Part shown: positions 1 to 9,161 of the stretch, piece after piece
Position numbering within the stretch: the stretch's first letter is position 1
Layout of the letters: every line of letters begins with the position of its first letter
Assembly: GCF_000746275.1 (NCBI RefSeq)
Contig: NZ_JQKX01000026.1
Coordinates: 1 to 64,000, forward strand
Length of the DNA: 64,000 nucleotides
Reading direction: 5' to 3'
DNA from: Thermopetrobacter sp. TC1
Lineage (GTDB): Bacteria > Pseudomonadota > Alphaproteobacteria > Rhizobiales > Aestuariivirgaceae
Made by a program: the position numbers and the translations under genes
Notes under the pieces: model-generated
Seen by the model: the letters and a program-made list of their open reading frames with translations, nothing else
Databases searched by the model: none
What the model was told of the DNA's origin: nothing

Positions 1-200
1 TGCGCCGTCGAAATCGTAATGCCGCGCGCCTTCTCCTCAGGCGCCTTGTCAATCTCGTCATACGCCGTCGCCTGCGCCTTGCCCTGCTCAGCCAGAACCT
101 TCGTGATCGCAGCCGTCAGCGTCGTCTTGCCATGGTCCACGTGACCAATCGTCCCGATGTTCACGTGCGGCTTCGTCCGTTCAAACTTCTCCTTCGCCAT
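1..200 (-). CDS. tuf: Elongation factor Tu, N-terminal part (runs off the window edge)
   Basis: Elongation factor Tu carries aminoacyl-tRNA to the ribosome in a GTP-dependent way. Only about 66 N-terminal codons are present. They begin [19 protein letters not shown], followed by the P-loop GHVDHGKT and the start of the switch I region (EKARGIT). The start ATG is at 200-198. The gene follows fusA by 86 nt on the same strand and closes the classic str operon order rpsL-rpsG-fusA-tuf. Identity is secure; the rest lies outside the window. Confidence 0.97.
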   Translation of the reverse strand, partial: MAKEKFERTKPHVNIGTIGHVDHGKTTLTAAITKVLAEQGKAQATAYDEIDKAPEEKARGITISTA

Positions 201-286
201 CTTTCCAGTCTCCGTCAGATTGGCTCGTGTTCCGTTTCACGCCCTCATCGCCGCCACCGGCGCGAGAGCCCGTTGCATCCGCGCAC

Positions 287-2362
287 TCATGCGTTCTTCG
301 AGATGATCTCCTCCGCCACGTTCTTCGGCACCGGCGCGTAGTGATCGAAGATCATCGTGAAGTTGGCGCGCCCCTGCGACATGGAGCGCAGGGCGTCCAC
401 ATAGCCGAACATGTTGGCCAGCGGCACCATGGCGGTGATCACGGTGGCGTTGCCGCGAATGTCGGTGCCGACAATCTGGCCGCGGCGGGAGTTGAGATCG
501 CCGATGATCGATCCCTGATACTCCTCCGGGGTGGTCACCTCCACCTTCATGATCGGCTCAAGCAGCTGGGCGCCGGCCTTCTGCAGCGCCTCGCGCATGG
601 CCTGACGGCCCGCGATCTCGAAGGCCACGGCCGAGGAGTCCACCTCGTGATAGGCGCCGTCCTTCAGCGTTGCCTTCACGTCCACGACGGGGAAGCCGGC
701 AATGACACCGGAGGACATGACCGACTGGATGCCCTTGTCCACCGCCGGGATGAACTCCTTGGGCACGTTGCCGCCGACAACGGTGCTTTCGAACTCGTAG
801 CCCTTGCCCGGCTCGTTGGGCTCGATCTCGAGAATGACGCGGGCGAACTGACCGGCACCACCGGTCTGCTTCTTGTGGGTGTAGTCCACCTCGGCCTTCT
901 TGGTGATGGTCTCGCGATAGGCCACCTGCGGCGCACCCACCTGAACCTCGAGATTGTAGGGCGGGCGGCGCAGAATATCCACCTTGATGTCCAGGTGCAG
1001 CTCGCCCATGCCGGCGATGATGGTCTGGCCCGATTCCTCATCCGTATAGACGCGGAAGGAGGGATCCTCCTTGGCCAGCTTCTGAAGCGCGATGGTGAGC
1101 TTCTCCTGATCCGCCTTGGAGGCCGGCTCGATGGCCTTCTCGATCACCGGCTCGGGGAACTCCATCTTCTCCAGCACCACCGGCTTGTTGACGTCGCAGA
1201 GGGTGTCGCCGGTGTTGGTGTCCTTCAGGCCGACAAGGGCCATGATGTCGCCGGCGAAGGCCTCGTCGATCTCCTCGCGGTCATTGGCGTGCATGAGCAC
1301 CATGCGGCCGATACGCTCGGTCTTGCCGGTGGTGGTGTTGAGCACGGTGGTGCCCTTCTTCACCTTGCCGGAATAGACGCGCACGAAGGTGAGGGTGCCG
1401 TAGGGGTCCTCCATGATCTTGAAGGCAAGCATGGCCAGCGGCTCGTCATCGGAGGCCTTGCGCACCACCTCCTCGCCCGTCTTGTAGTCGATGCCCTTGA
1501 TCGGCGGAATGTCCACCGGCGAGGGCAGATAGTCGACCACGGCGTCAAGCAGCGGCTGCACGCCCTTGTTCTTGAAGGCGGAACCGCAGAGCACCGGGAA
1601 GAACTCGTTGGAGAGCGTGCCCTTGCGCAGAAGCTCGCGGATCTTGTCCTCGGAGAGCTCCTCGCCGGAGAGGTAGGCGTCCATGGCCTCCTCATCGAGC
1701 TCGACGATGGTCTCGAGCATCTCCGTGCGCATCTCCTCGGCCTTGTCCTTCAGCTCGGCCGGGATTTCCGCCTCATGGAACTTCGCGCCCAGAGTCTCCT
1801 CATCCCAGATGATGGCGACCATGCGCACGAGATCGATCACACCCTCGAAATCGTTCTCGGCGCCGATGGGCATCTGGATGGGCACGGGACGGGCGCCGAG
1901 GCGCTCCTTGATGGACTCGACGGAGGCGAAGAAATCGGCGCCGATCTTGTCCATCTTGTTGACGAAAACGATACGCGGCACGCCATACTTGTCGCCCTGG
2001 CGCCAGACGGTCTCCGTCTGCGGCTCCACGCCGGCGTTGGCATCGAGCACGGTGACCGCGCCGTCGAGCACTCGAAGTGAGCGCTCCACCTCGATGGTGA
2101 AGTCCACGTGGCCGGGCGTGTCGATGATGTTGAGGCGATGATCGCGCCAGAAGGTGGTGGTGGCGGCGGAGGTGATGGTGATGCCGCGCTCCTGCTCCTG
2201 CTCCATGAAGTCCATGGTGGCGGCGCCGTCATGCACCTCGCCGATCTTGTAGCTCTTGCCCGTGTAATAGAGAATCCGCTCGGTCACAGTGGTCTTGCCG
2301 GCATCGATGTGGGCCATGATGCCGAAGTTGCGGTATTTCTCGATCGGTACCTTGCGGGGCAT
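287..2362 (-). CDS. fusA: Elongation factor G
   Basis: EF-G (691 aa, normal length) is the GTPase that drives ribosomal translocation and, with RRF, ribosome recycling. The G domain shows the P-loop AHIDAGKTT near residue 18, the switch I sequence [13 protein letters not shown] and NKMDKIGAD. The later domains include the conserved GMGELHLDI and the C-terminal [16 protein letters not shown] segment. It lies 75 nt after rpsG and upstream of tuf, so it should be co-transcribed within the str operon. Nothing in it looks unusual. Confidence 0.98.
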   Translation of the reverse strand: MPRKVPIEKYRNFGIMAHIDAGKTTVTERILYYTGKSYKIGEVHDGAATMDFMEQEQERGITITSAATTTFWRDHRLNIIDTPGHVDFTIEVERSLRVLDGAVTVLDANAGVEPQTETVWRQGDKYGVPRIVFVNKMDKIGADFFASVESIKERLGARPVPIQMPIGAENDFEGVIDLVRMVAIIWDEETLGAKFHEAEIPAELKDKAEEMRTEMLETIVELDEEAMDAYLSGEELSEDKIRELLRKGTLSNEFFPVLCGSAFKNKGVQPLLDAVVDYLPSPVDIPPIKGIDYKTGEEVVRKASDDEPLAMLAFKIMEDPYGTLTFVRVYSGKVKKGTTVLNTTTGKTERIGRMVLMHANDREEIDEAFAGDIMALVGLKDTNTGDTLCDVNKPVVLEKMEFPEPVIEKAIEPASKADQEKLTIALQKLAKEDPSFRVYTDEESGQTIIAGMGELHLDIKVDILRRPPYNLEVQVGAPQVAYRETITKKAEVDYTHKKQTGGAGQFARVILEIEPNEPGKGYEFESTVVGGNVPKEFIPAVDKGIQSVMSSGVIAGFPVVDVKATLKDGAYHEVDSSAVAFEIAGRQAMREALQKAGAQLLEPIMKVEVTTPEEYQGSIIGDLNSRRGQIVGTDIRGNATVITAMVPLANMFGYVDALRSMSQGRANFTMIFDHYAPVPKNVAEEIISKNA

Positions 2363-2437
2363 TGTCCTGCTCCGGAAATCCTCGAAATTCTGTCTGTCCG
2401 CGACAGCCCGGCCTTGATCCTCTGCCGCCCTGAAGCC

Positions 2438-2929
<492 letters not shown>

Positions 2930-2992
2930 TCAGGCGCCGCTGCCGGCCGGTGATGCAGCCTGCAAGACGACGCCCTTTCGCATTCCTGACGA

Positions 2993-3364
2993 TCACTTCG
3001 GCCGCTTGGTGCCGTATTTCGAACGCCGCTGCCGACGGCCCTCCACACCGGAGGCGTCCAGCACGCCGCGAATGATGTGATAACGCACACCGGGCAGGTC
3101 CTTCACACGGCCGCCACGGATGAGCACCACGGAGTGTTCCTGCAGATTGTGCCCCTCACCGGGGATGTAGCTCGTCACCTCAAAGCCGTTGGTGAGGCGC
3201 ACGCGCGCCACCTTGCGCAGCGCCGAGTTCGGCTTCTTCGGCGTGGTGGTGTAAACGCGGGTGCAGACGCCACGCTTCTGCGGGCAGGCCTGCAGGGCCG
3301 GCACCTTGTTGCGCTTCACCGGGCGCTTGCGCGGCTTGCGGATGAGCTGGTTGATCGTCGGCAT
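2993..3364 (-). CDS. rpsL: 30S ribosomal protein S12
   Basis: S12 (123 aa) lines the decoding centre and controls accuracy. [15 protein letters not shown] at the start, the [12 protein letters not shown] loop that carries the usual streptomycin-sensitivity lysine, and the [10 protein letters not shown] loop are all present and look wild type. It is the first gene of the str operon on the minus strand. About 750 nt without a convincing gene precede it, so transcription of the operon probably begins in that space rather than reading through from rpoBC. Confidence 0.98.
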   Translation of the reverse strand: MPTINQLIRKPRKRPVKRNKVPALQACPQKRGVCTRVYTTTPKKPNSALRKVARVRLTNGFEVTSYIPGEGHNLQEHSVVLIRGGRVKDLPGVRYHIIRGVLDASGVEGRRQRRSKYGTKRPK

Positions 3365-4111
3365 GTCGGCTCAAACCCGTTTGCAAAACCCAATCAAAAC
3401 CCTGCGGGGCCGCAAAACGCGCCTGCCGGAACACCTCGCAGCAGACGCACAAAGATACGACATCCGGGCAGCAGCCCCGTACATGCCCGGACATCACAAA
3501 ACCAGAGGACCGGCATCGGCTCGCCCTGGTTGCGGGTGCGGCCAACGCGGTCTTGCCTTACGCGCTCTTTCGCTTTGTTGTCGCTGTCTCGCGGGCAGCG
3601 TTCAGGCTGTGGAGCCGCTTTCAGCACCGCCATTTGCTCGCTGCAGTGTTCAGGAGCCAGACGGGATCATTCCTTCCCGCGCGGTGCAAAAAAGCCCCGG
3701 TCGGCAGCGCCTGCAGCCTGCCCTTCCCGAAGACGGCGTTACCATTAGACGCGGACTCTTTCCGCGTCAAGCCCTCCGATGCGCTCTCAGTGCGGATTTT
3801 TGCGTTCCTTTGACATGAACAGGGGCTGCTTGAGGCCTTTCGGCTGTTCAAGCGCCGCTTTCGATTCCTTTTGTCGCAGGTAACGGAGGGCACATGCCTC
3901 TGCCTCAGGTTCTCATGCAGCCCTTCTGATTTTCGGGCGAATACGGATTCGCTTGGACTTGCGCGCCTTTCCCCGTTTTTTCCGAATCATTGCCGCAAAA
4001 CTGCCGCGAAGCGGCCGCGCCTTTGTCCGAAGCACTGGTCAGGATGCCATCCGCAGGGGGGCTGGCATGGGAAAGAGTGATCGTTTTCGGCTAAGGGAGG
4101 GATTTGGTGCA
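3365..4111. other. Long upstream region between rpsL and the VOC gene
   Basis: This 747-nt stretch separates the divergently transcribed str operon and VOC-family gene. I see no convincing reading frame in it; the open frames have no recognisable motifs. It should contain the str operon promoter and leader. A possible sigma-70-like site on the minus strand is listed separately. Confidence 0.5.
3742..3770 (-). promoter_or_regulatory. Possible promoter of the str operon
   Basis: On the minus strand TTGACG (3770-3765) is followed after 17 nt by TAATGG (3747-3742). The -35 is close to consensus and the -10 is weak. GACGCGG and CCGCGTC form a short inverted repeat across the spacer. It would give a leader of about 370 nt before rpsL, which is long. 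This is a guess from motif and spacing only. Confidence 0.25.
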
Positions 4112-4648
4112 ATGACCTTGTCTGTTTCGCGGCGGCAGGATGCGTTTGCGGAAAAGCGTTCGATCTCGGCCATTTCCGGGTTCTGGCCGGAGCTGAACTG
4201 TCATGATGTCAAGGCGGCCATTTCCTTTTACGGGCGCACGGCGGGCTGGCGCTTCCGCGAGGTGCGGCTTGCCGACGGCGGCAGCTACTGGCTGGCGCTG
4301 CAGGCGGGCAAGCCCCTGTGCGGCATTCATCCGCTGGATCCGGTGCTGCATGCGGGAATCGTGCCGCACTGGATGAATCATGCGGTGGTGGCCGATCTGG
4401 ACGGCTCTTTGCGCGCGGCGCTGTTCCGCGGCGGCAAGGTGCTGCGGCCGGTTCATCACGTGCCGGGCCTGGGGCGGCTGGCGGTGATTGTGGACGGCTG
4501 CGGCGCCCTGCTCGGTTTCATGGAACGCGAAGAGAAGGGCGCGATGCAGGATGAGACCATGGATGGGACTGTGGATTCCGCCCTGGCCAAGGCCGATGCC
4601 GCACGAGCGGGCAAGCCCACGGCCCACCCGCTGTTGCGGGCGCATTGA
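4112..4648 (+). CDS. VOC (glyoxalase/bleomycin-resistance fold) family protein
   Basis: About 178 aa with a single VOC-type module: GFWPELNCHDVKAAISFYGRTAGWRF near the N-terminus, then a second beta-alpha unit ending with GRLAVIVDGCGALLGFMER. These modules bind a metal ion or small ligand in dioxygenases, lyases and resistance proteins. The substrate cannot be read from the sequence. I chose the ATG at 4112 because AAGGGAGG lies 11 nt upstream; an in-frame ATG at 4067 has a weaker GGGGGG. The last 40 residues, after the VOC fold, look disordered. It is monocistronic, ending before a strong terminator, and its neighbours give no functional hint. Confidence 0.75.
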   Translation: MTLSVSRRQDAFAEKRSISAISGFWPELNCHDVKAAISFYGRTAGWRFREVRLADGGSYWLALQAGKPLCGIHPLDPVLHAGIVPHWMNHAVVADLDGSLRAALFRGGKVLRPVHHVPGLGRLAVIVDGCGALLGFMEREEKGAMQDETMDGTVDSALAKADAARAGKPTAHPLLRAH

Positions 4649-4691
4649 ATTGGGGCAGCCTGCGCTACTCATCAGGGCGATGCAGGTGCAC

Positions 4692-4726
4692 AGGGCGGCC
4701 TTTTGTCTCAAGGCCGCCCTTCTTTT
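4692..4726 (+). terminator. Rho-independent terminator of the VOC gene
   Basis: An 11-bp perfect stem (AGGGCGGCCTT at 4692-4702 pairing with AAGGCCGCCCT at 4710-4720) has a 7-nt loop and is followed by TCTTTT. It lies 44 nt after the VOC stop codon in the same direction. Confidence 0.85.
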
Positions 4727-4750
4727 GCCTCATACCAACCCGCTCATGGA

Positions 4751-4855
4751 CCACCCACCGCCCCGCGCCCCCACTTGGGCCAACCGATATTATGGACCAA
4801 ACAGAGCGCTTGGGCGGGAGCGCGGGGCAGTTTTTGTGAATTACTGGTTGGACTC
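4751..4855. repeat. Repeat family F, copy 1
   Basis: A roughly 105-bp element whose ends form a long imperfect inverted repeat: CCGCCCCGCGCCCCCACTTG at the left against a GCTTGGGCGGGAGCGCGGGG-type right arm. A second copy in the same orientation lies at 37399-37502. It abuts the stop codon of the aminotransferase gene. It has no coding signature. Confidence 0.7.
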
Positions 4856-6022
4856 TCAGACCATGCTCTGCTGCGGCAGCCAGCGGGCGAGGCGATCAAG
4901 GGCGCGGCGGATGTCCTCATGGCTGGCGCAATAGGAAAAGCGCAGGAAGCGTTGACCATTCACGGGATCGAAATCCAGCCCCGGCGTGGCGGCAACGCCG
5001 GTCTCGCGCAGCAGGCGACGGGCGAAAGCGACGCTGTCCTCGGTGAGATGGGAGACGTCACAATATATATAGAAGGCGCCATCGGCGGGGCTTAACCGAT
5101 CCAGGCCGAGGGCGGGCAGGTTCTCAAGCAGGAACCGGCGGTTTTCGGCATAAACGGCCTTGCGCGCCTCCAGTTCGTCGGTAGCATCGAAGGCGGCTAT
5201 GGCCGCATGCTGGGAGACGGTGGGCGCGTTGATGAAGAGGTTCTGGGCGAGAACCTCGGCCGGGCGCAAAAGCTCAGGCGGCAGCACCATCCAGCCGATG
5301 CGCCAGCCGGTCATGCCGTAATACTTGCTGAAGCTGTTGATGACGATGGCGCGATCCGACACCTCCAGGGCCGTGGTCGCGGGCTTTTCATAATCGAGGC
5401 GGTGATAGATCTCATCGGAAATGAACCAGCCGCCCGTCTCCTCAACGACCCGGGCCAGCGTGTGCAAGCGCTCTTTGGAGAGCATCGCCCCTGTCGGATT
5501 GGCGGGCGAGGCAACGAGCAATCCCTTCATGCCGGCGGCCAGTTCCTGCCGCACCCGCTCCAGCGGCGGGGCCCAGCCCTGTTGCGGACCGGCCTCGATG
5601 AGCACGGGCTCGATGTTCAGGCCATGGAAGATGTTGCGATAGGCGGGATAGCCGGGATTGGCGAGCCCGACGCGATCGCCGGCGTCGAAGGCGGCAAGGA
5701 AGGCGATGACGAAGGCGCCGGAAGAGCCGGTGGTGACAAAAATGCGGTCGGGATCGATCTTCAGTCCATGCTGCTCGGCGTAATAGCGGGCGATGCGCTC
5801 CCGCAAGGGGCGGATGCCGCGCGCCTCGGTATAGCCGAGATCATCCGAGCTTAGGGCCTTTGCCGCCGCCTCGCGCACGCGCTTCGGCGCGGGGCCGAAG
5901 GGCTGGCCCACCTCCATGTGAATGACATCCTCGCCGGCGGCGGCCATGTCATGGGCCTCGCGCAGGACGTCCATGACGATGAACGGGGAGACCCGGGCGG
6001 CTCTTTCGGATGGAGCGGACAT
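4856..6022 (-). CDS. PLP-dependent class I/II aminotransferase
   Basis: About 388 aa, a fold-type I aminotransferase of the aspartate/aromatic/alanine group. Visible motifs are MEVGQPFGPAP near the N-terminus, TTGSSGAFVIAFLAAFD for cofactor phosphate binding, ASPANPTGAML, the ISDEIYH strand, and SFSKYYGMTGWRIGW with the lysine that forms the PLP Schiff base. The C-terminus carries the carboxylate-binding region FLRFSYC. The start MSAPSERAARVSP at 6022 fits the family; the same frame stays open far upstream, but that is antisense to the M48 gene and is not coding. The exact amino-donor specificity cannot be deduced. Confidence 0.9.
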   Translation of the reverse strand: MSAPSERAARVSPFIVMDVLREAHDMAAAGEDVIHMEVGQPFGPAPKRVREAAAKALSSDDLGYTEARGIRPLRERIARYYAEQHGLKIDPDRIFVTTGSSGAFVIAFLAAFDAGDRVGLANPGYPAYRNIFHGLNIEPVLIEAGPQQGWAPPLERVRQELAAGMKGLLVASPANPTGAMLSKERLHTLARVVEETGGWFISDEIYHRLDYEKPATTALEVSDRAIVINSFSKYYGMTGWRIGWMVLPPELLRPAEVLAQNLFINAPTVSQHAAIAAFDATDELEARKAVYAENRRFLLENLPALGLDRLSPADGAFYIYCDVSHLTEDSVAFARRLLRETGVAATPGLDFDPVNGQRFLRFSYCASHEDIRRALDRLARWLPQQSMV

Positions 6023-6346
6023 GAGACGTTGTATGATCCCTGACTGGCGCCGCTGTGGCATCCTTTCCGTACCGGAAAGGCTTGCACGGCCGGCGCATTG
6101 GTTTAGGCTACCTTTCACGCCTGCGGTTAGCAGACTTGTGCGCGGCAGGCCAGCCCGCCGGCTTACCCCTTGCGCGGCATCAGCCAAGGAACAGGCCGCA
6201 TTCCTGCCATGAAGGCAGCGCATGTCTGAATGCGATCGCAGGGCCTGGCCCGGCCGGGGCGGGCTGCGGCAGGTTCGGCTCCACGGGGCTTTATGAGGCA
6301 TCATGAGGCTTTTATCTGATATCTGAGCGAGGCCTTTTTCAGGATC
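6023..6346. other. Divergent intergenic region, aminotransferase / M48 protease
   Basis: 324 nt between two divergent starts. It should carry both promoters, but I see no clear consensus boxes, repeats or terminators in it. Confidence 0.5.
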
Positions 6347-7735
6347 ATGACCGTCACCATACTGACACGACGTCTTCATTCGGCCGCGGCTGTTGTTCTC
6401 GCCCTTGTCATGATCATGCAGGCGGCGCTTGCGCCGGCGCAGGCAAGGGGGCGCGGGCTGCCGCTGATCCGCGATGCGGAGATCGAGGAGCTTTTGCGCA
6501 TTTACACCACGCCCATCTTCCGGGCGGCGGGGCTGGATCCGCGGGCGGTCAGCATTCACATCATCAAGGACAACCGCATCAACGCCTTCGTGGCCGACGG
6601 GCAGCGGATCTTCATCAATACCGGGCTTCTGATGAAGGCGAAGACGCCGAGCGAGGTCATCGGCGTGCTCGCGCACGAAACCGGCCACATCGCCGGCGGT
6701 CATCTGGCGCGCACCGGCATGGAGATGCGGCGGCTGAGCACGCTGGCCATCATCAGCCAGCTGCTTGCCATCGGCGCGCAGGCGGGCGGGGCGCTTGCGG
6801 GAAATCGCGATATCGCCCGTTCCGGCAAGGCGATCATGCTGGGCTCGCAGTCCATGCTGCAGCGGCAGTTCCTTGCCTATGCCCGCACGCAGGAATCGGC
6901 GGCCGATCAGGCGGCGGCGCGCTATCTGCAACGGGCGAAGATTTCCGGCAAGGGCATGCTGAACATGTTTCAGCGGCTGGCCAGCCAGTACATGGCCACG
7001 CTCAGCCACGCCGATCCTTATGTCATGACCCATCCCATGCCGATGCAGCGCATCCGCAATCTGGAGCGGCTGCTCAAGAAAAGCCCCTATTTCAACACGC
7101 CGGATCCGCCCTGGCTTGTGGAGCGTCACAAGCTGATGCAGGCAAAGCTTGCGGGCTTCATCGGGGGCGCGCGCGGGGTCTATCGCCGCTATCCGCCGTC
7201 CGACACCTCGCTGCCGGCGCGCTATGCGCGGGCGATTGCCGCCTTTCGCATCGGCGATCTCAACGGGGCGCTGCCGCTGATCGATTCGCTCATCCGCGCC
7301 AAGCCCAAGTATCCCTATTTCTGGGAGCTGAAAGGACAGGCGCTGCTGGAAAACGGGCGGGTGGCGCAGGCGATTCCGGCACTGAAAAAGGCAGTTTCCC
7401 TGGCGCCACGCAACGGGCTGATCCGTCTGCTGCTGGCGCAGGCCCAGCTGGCGACCGAACGCAAGGATCAGGCGAAAGCGGCGCTGGCCAACCTGAAGAA
7501 GGCCATGCCGCAAGAGGGGCGGCGGCCCATGCTGCATCAGCTCATGGCGCGCGCCTATGGCATCCTCGGCAATTATGCGCGCGCGGAGCTGGAGACGGCG
7601 GAAGCAGCCATTCTCATGGGCGACCGGCAGCTGGCGGTGCAGAAGGCGAAAAACGCCATGCGCCGCTTCAAGAAGGGCTCGCCGGAATGGTTGCGTGCTA
7701 ACGACATTTTGAAGACGGCCGAGAGACGCCGGTGA
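6347..7735 (+). CDS. Periplasmic M48-family metalloprotease with TPR repeats (BepA/YfgC-like)
   Basis: 462 aa. An N-terminal signal peptide (hydrophobic residues about 12-30, ending APAQA) is followed by an M48 peptidase domain with the zinc site HETGHIAGGH near residue 107 and the third-ligand region with ESAADQAAARYL. From about residue 280 on, TPR-like helices follow (ARAIAAFRIGDLNGALPLIDSLI and NYARAELETAEAAILMGDRQLAV). The domain order and length match BepA/YfgC-type periplasmic proteases. These help assemble or degrade outer-membrane beta-barrel proteins such as LptD in E. coli. That role is inferred from the family. It lies 70 nt upstream of the DsbA-like gene and may be co-transcribed with it, which would group two envelope quality-control functions. 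Confidence 0.88.
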   Translation: MTVTILTRRLHSAAAVVLALVMIMQAALAPAQARGRGLPLIRDAEIEELLRIYTTPIFRAAGLDPRAVSIHIIKDNRINAFVADGQRIFINTGLLMKAKTPSEVIGVLAHETGHIAGGHLARTGMEMRRLSTLAIISQLLAIGAQAGGALAGNRDIARSGKAIMLGSQSMLQRQFLAYARTQESAADQAAARYLQRAKISGKGMLNMFQRLASQYMATLSHADPYVMTHPMPMQRIRNLERLLKKSPYFNTPDPPWLVERHKLMQAKLAGFIGGARGVYRRYPPSDTSLPARYARAIAAFRIGDLNGALPLIDSLIRAKPKYPYFWELKGQALLENGRVAQAIPALKKAVSLAPRNGLIRLLLAQAQLATERKDQAKAALANLKKAMPQEGRRPMLHQLMARAYGILGNYARAELETAEAAILMGDRQLAVQKAKNAMRRFKKGSPEWLRANDILKTAERRR

Positions 7736-7805
7736 TAGAACACCTAGACATGGCGTTGCCTGAGCAAGGGCTGTTGCAACAACAACGAACGGGAGTGTTC
7801 GCATC

Positions 7806-8573
7806 ATGATGTCCAAACGCGCCCTGCGCACGATCGTTTCCGCCTTTTCCGGCCTTGCCCTGCTTTCCGGCGTGGCCCTGGCGGCGGAATTCACCCCGGC
7901 GCAGAAGAAAGAGATCGAGCAGATCATCCGCGGCTATCTGCTCGATCATCCCGAAATTCTCACCGAGATGGTGGACAAGCTGGAGAAGCGCCAGAAGGCG
8001 GCGAAACGGGCGCAGGAAAAGGCGGTGATCAGCGCGCATGCGGATGCCCTGTTCCGCTCCGGTGGCGATCTCGTCATCGGCAATCCCGAGGGCAAGGTCG
8101 CTATGGTGGAGTTCTTCGACTACAACTGCGGCTTCTGCAAGCGCTCGCTGCCTGACGTGATCAAGCTGAAAGAGACCAATCCGGATCTGAAGATCATCAT
8201 CAAGGAATTTCCCATCCTCGGCCCCGGCTCCATGGAGGCGGCGCGCTATGCGCTGGCGGCGCGCAAGCAGGGCATGGACAAGTACTGGAAGCTGCACGCG
8301 GCCCTGCTGAAGCATCGCGGGCAGGTCAATGGCGATGTGGTGCTGAAGGTGGCCAAGGAGGTGGGGCTTGACGTGGAAAAGCTCAAGCAGGACGCCAAAA
8401 GCGCCGAGATCGACAAGACGCTGGATCTCAATCTGTCGCTGGCCAATGCGCTGGGCATTCGCGGCACGCCCGCCTTCGTGATCGGTGACAAGCTGGTGCC
8501 CGGCGCCCTGGGCTATAAGAAGCTCAACGCCGTCATCAGCGAGGTGCGTAAAAAAGGCTGCAAGGTCTGCTGA
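7806..8573 (+). CDS. DsbA-family thiol:disulfide oxidoreductase (ScsC/Com1-like)
   Basis: 255 aa with a signal peptide ending ALAAE near residue 23. A charged helical N-terminal segment (EFTPAQKKEIEQIIRGYLLDHPEIL, about residues 26-75) precedes the thioredoxin fold. This layout is typical of ScsC/BdbD-type proteins, where the segment mediates oligomerisation. The active site is CGFCK near residue 110 and the cis-proline loop is RGTPAFVIG near residue 218. It ends KKGCKVC, an extra C-terminal cysteine pair. It acts in the periplasm as a disulfide oxidase or isomerase; which one cannot be decided. The start used is the ATG at 7806. Confidence 0.9.
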   Translation: MMSKRALRTIVSAFSGLALLSGVALAAEFTPAQKKEIEQIIRGYLLDHPEILTEMVDKLEKRQKAAKRAQEKAVISAHADALFRSGGDLVIGNPEGKVAMVEFFDYNCGFCKRSLPDVIKLKETNPDLKIIIKEFPILGPGSMEAARYALAARKQGMDKYWKLHAALLKHRGQVNGDVVLKVAKEVGLDVEKLKQDAKSAEIDKTLDLNLSLANALGIRGTPAFVIGDKLVPGALGYKKLNAVISEVRKKGCKVC

Positions 8574-8598
8574 TTTCGCGCAGACGAGAATCGCTTTG

Positions 8599-8644
8599 CC
8601 GGAACGGGAGTCCATCCCGTTCCGGAGGGTCTTGGCGGGGATCT
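8599..8644. repeat. Repeat family B (three-hairpin module), left fragment split by an insertion
   Basis: CCGGAACGGGA and TCCCGTTCCGG (8599-8625) form the first hairpin of the family. GGCGGGGATCT (8634-8644) starts the second hairpin and is then interrupted by the terminal-inverted-repeat element at 8645-8779. The remainder of the module resumes at 8780 with the same 11 bases. Confidence 0.75.
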
Positions 8645-8779
8645 CACTACACGACACACCGTTTCCATCTTTCTCGTCACCCCGTAGATCAGCCGGGGTC
8701 TCGGGCCACAAATGCATGAGTCAATGGCCTGAGATACCGGCTGATCTACGGTATGACGATGGGGGTGTCGTGTAGTATG
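8645..8779. mobile_element. MITE-like palindromic element (family A), copy 1
   Basis: The ends carry a perfect 12-bp terminal inverted repeat, ACTACACGACAC (8646-8657) and GTGTCGTGTAGT (8765-8776). The interior is itself palindromic: a CCCCGTAGATCAGCCGGGGTC arm pairs with a matching arm containing ACCGGCTGATCTACGG. The element is flanked by the direct repeat GGCGGGGATCT (8634-8644 and 8780-8790), which looks like an 11-bp target duplication. It encodes nothing. Further copies lie at 10896, 11205 (partial), 11355, 18898 (enlarged) and 36457. Confidence 0.75.
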
Positions 8780-8880
8780 GGCGGGGATCTGAAAAACCCG
8801 CCAAATTGTTTGATAAAGATAAAAATGTCCTTCCGGCGTCACTCCTGCCTTCATGTTTCCGGAGGCAAAGGCGGCATAAG
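8780..8880. repeat. Repeat family B, right fragment
   Basis: GGCGGGGATCTGAAAAACCCGCC restores the second hairpin of the module, followed by AT-rich sequence and a decayed third hairpin (TCCTTCCGG, then TTTCCGGAGG). It is the continuation of the fragment at 8599-8644, separated by the inserted family A element. Confidence 0.6.
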
Positions 8881-8883
8881 GTT

Positions 8884-9120
8884 TTATCCCTTCAGCCAGC
8901 CTTCGATGGTGGCGCGCTCCGGAATGCTGCCGACGTGCACGATCTGGCCATTGATGGCAATTCCGGGGGTGGACATGACACCGGCGGCCAGAATCTCGGC
9001 GGTATCGGTGACCTCCTTGACGTCAACATCCACGCCCAGATCCTGTGCCACCTGACGGATGAGATCCTTGGCGTTCTGGCAGGTCTTGCAGCCGGAGCCA
9101 TAAACGATGATTTCCTTCAT
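8884..9120 (-). CDS. Small thioredoxin/glutaredoxin-like protein
   Basis: 78 aa, starting MKEIIVYGSGCKTCQNAK; the start at 9120 has GAGGGAGAAGG just upstream, better than the in-frame start at 9141. The active site CKTC sits at residues 11-14 and the cis-proline is in MSTPGIAINGQ. It matches the compact archaeal-type thioredoxins (MTH895/TM0657-like) that are often encoded beside ArsP/UPF0718 permeases. The permease gene follows immediately upstream on the same strand (start 42 nt away), with an ArsR regulator beyond it. The role is probably thiol redox chemistry linked to a metalloid or metal export system; this is inference from context. Confidence 0.85.
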   Translation of the reverse strand: MKEIIVYGSGCKTCQNAKDLIRQVAQDLGVDVDVKEVTDTAEILAAGVMSTPGIAINGQIVHVGSIPERATIEGWLKG

Positions 9121-9161
9121 GGTTTCCTTCTCCCTCGTCATTCGTTTCTGGAATTGCCCCT

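Noticed and set aside
227-2080. Long open frame antisense to fusA (similarly antisense to the 12-heme cytochrome, aspS and nirS)
   Set aside because: High GC content in third codon positions gives long open antisense frames; the translations are His/Leu/Gly-rich without motifs, while the opposite strand encodes well-known proteins.
6023-7927. N-terminal extension of the aminotransferase frame by more than 600 codons
   Set aside because: It is antisense to the M48 protease and has no motifs; family alignment and spacing favour the start at 6022.
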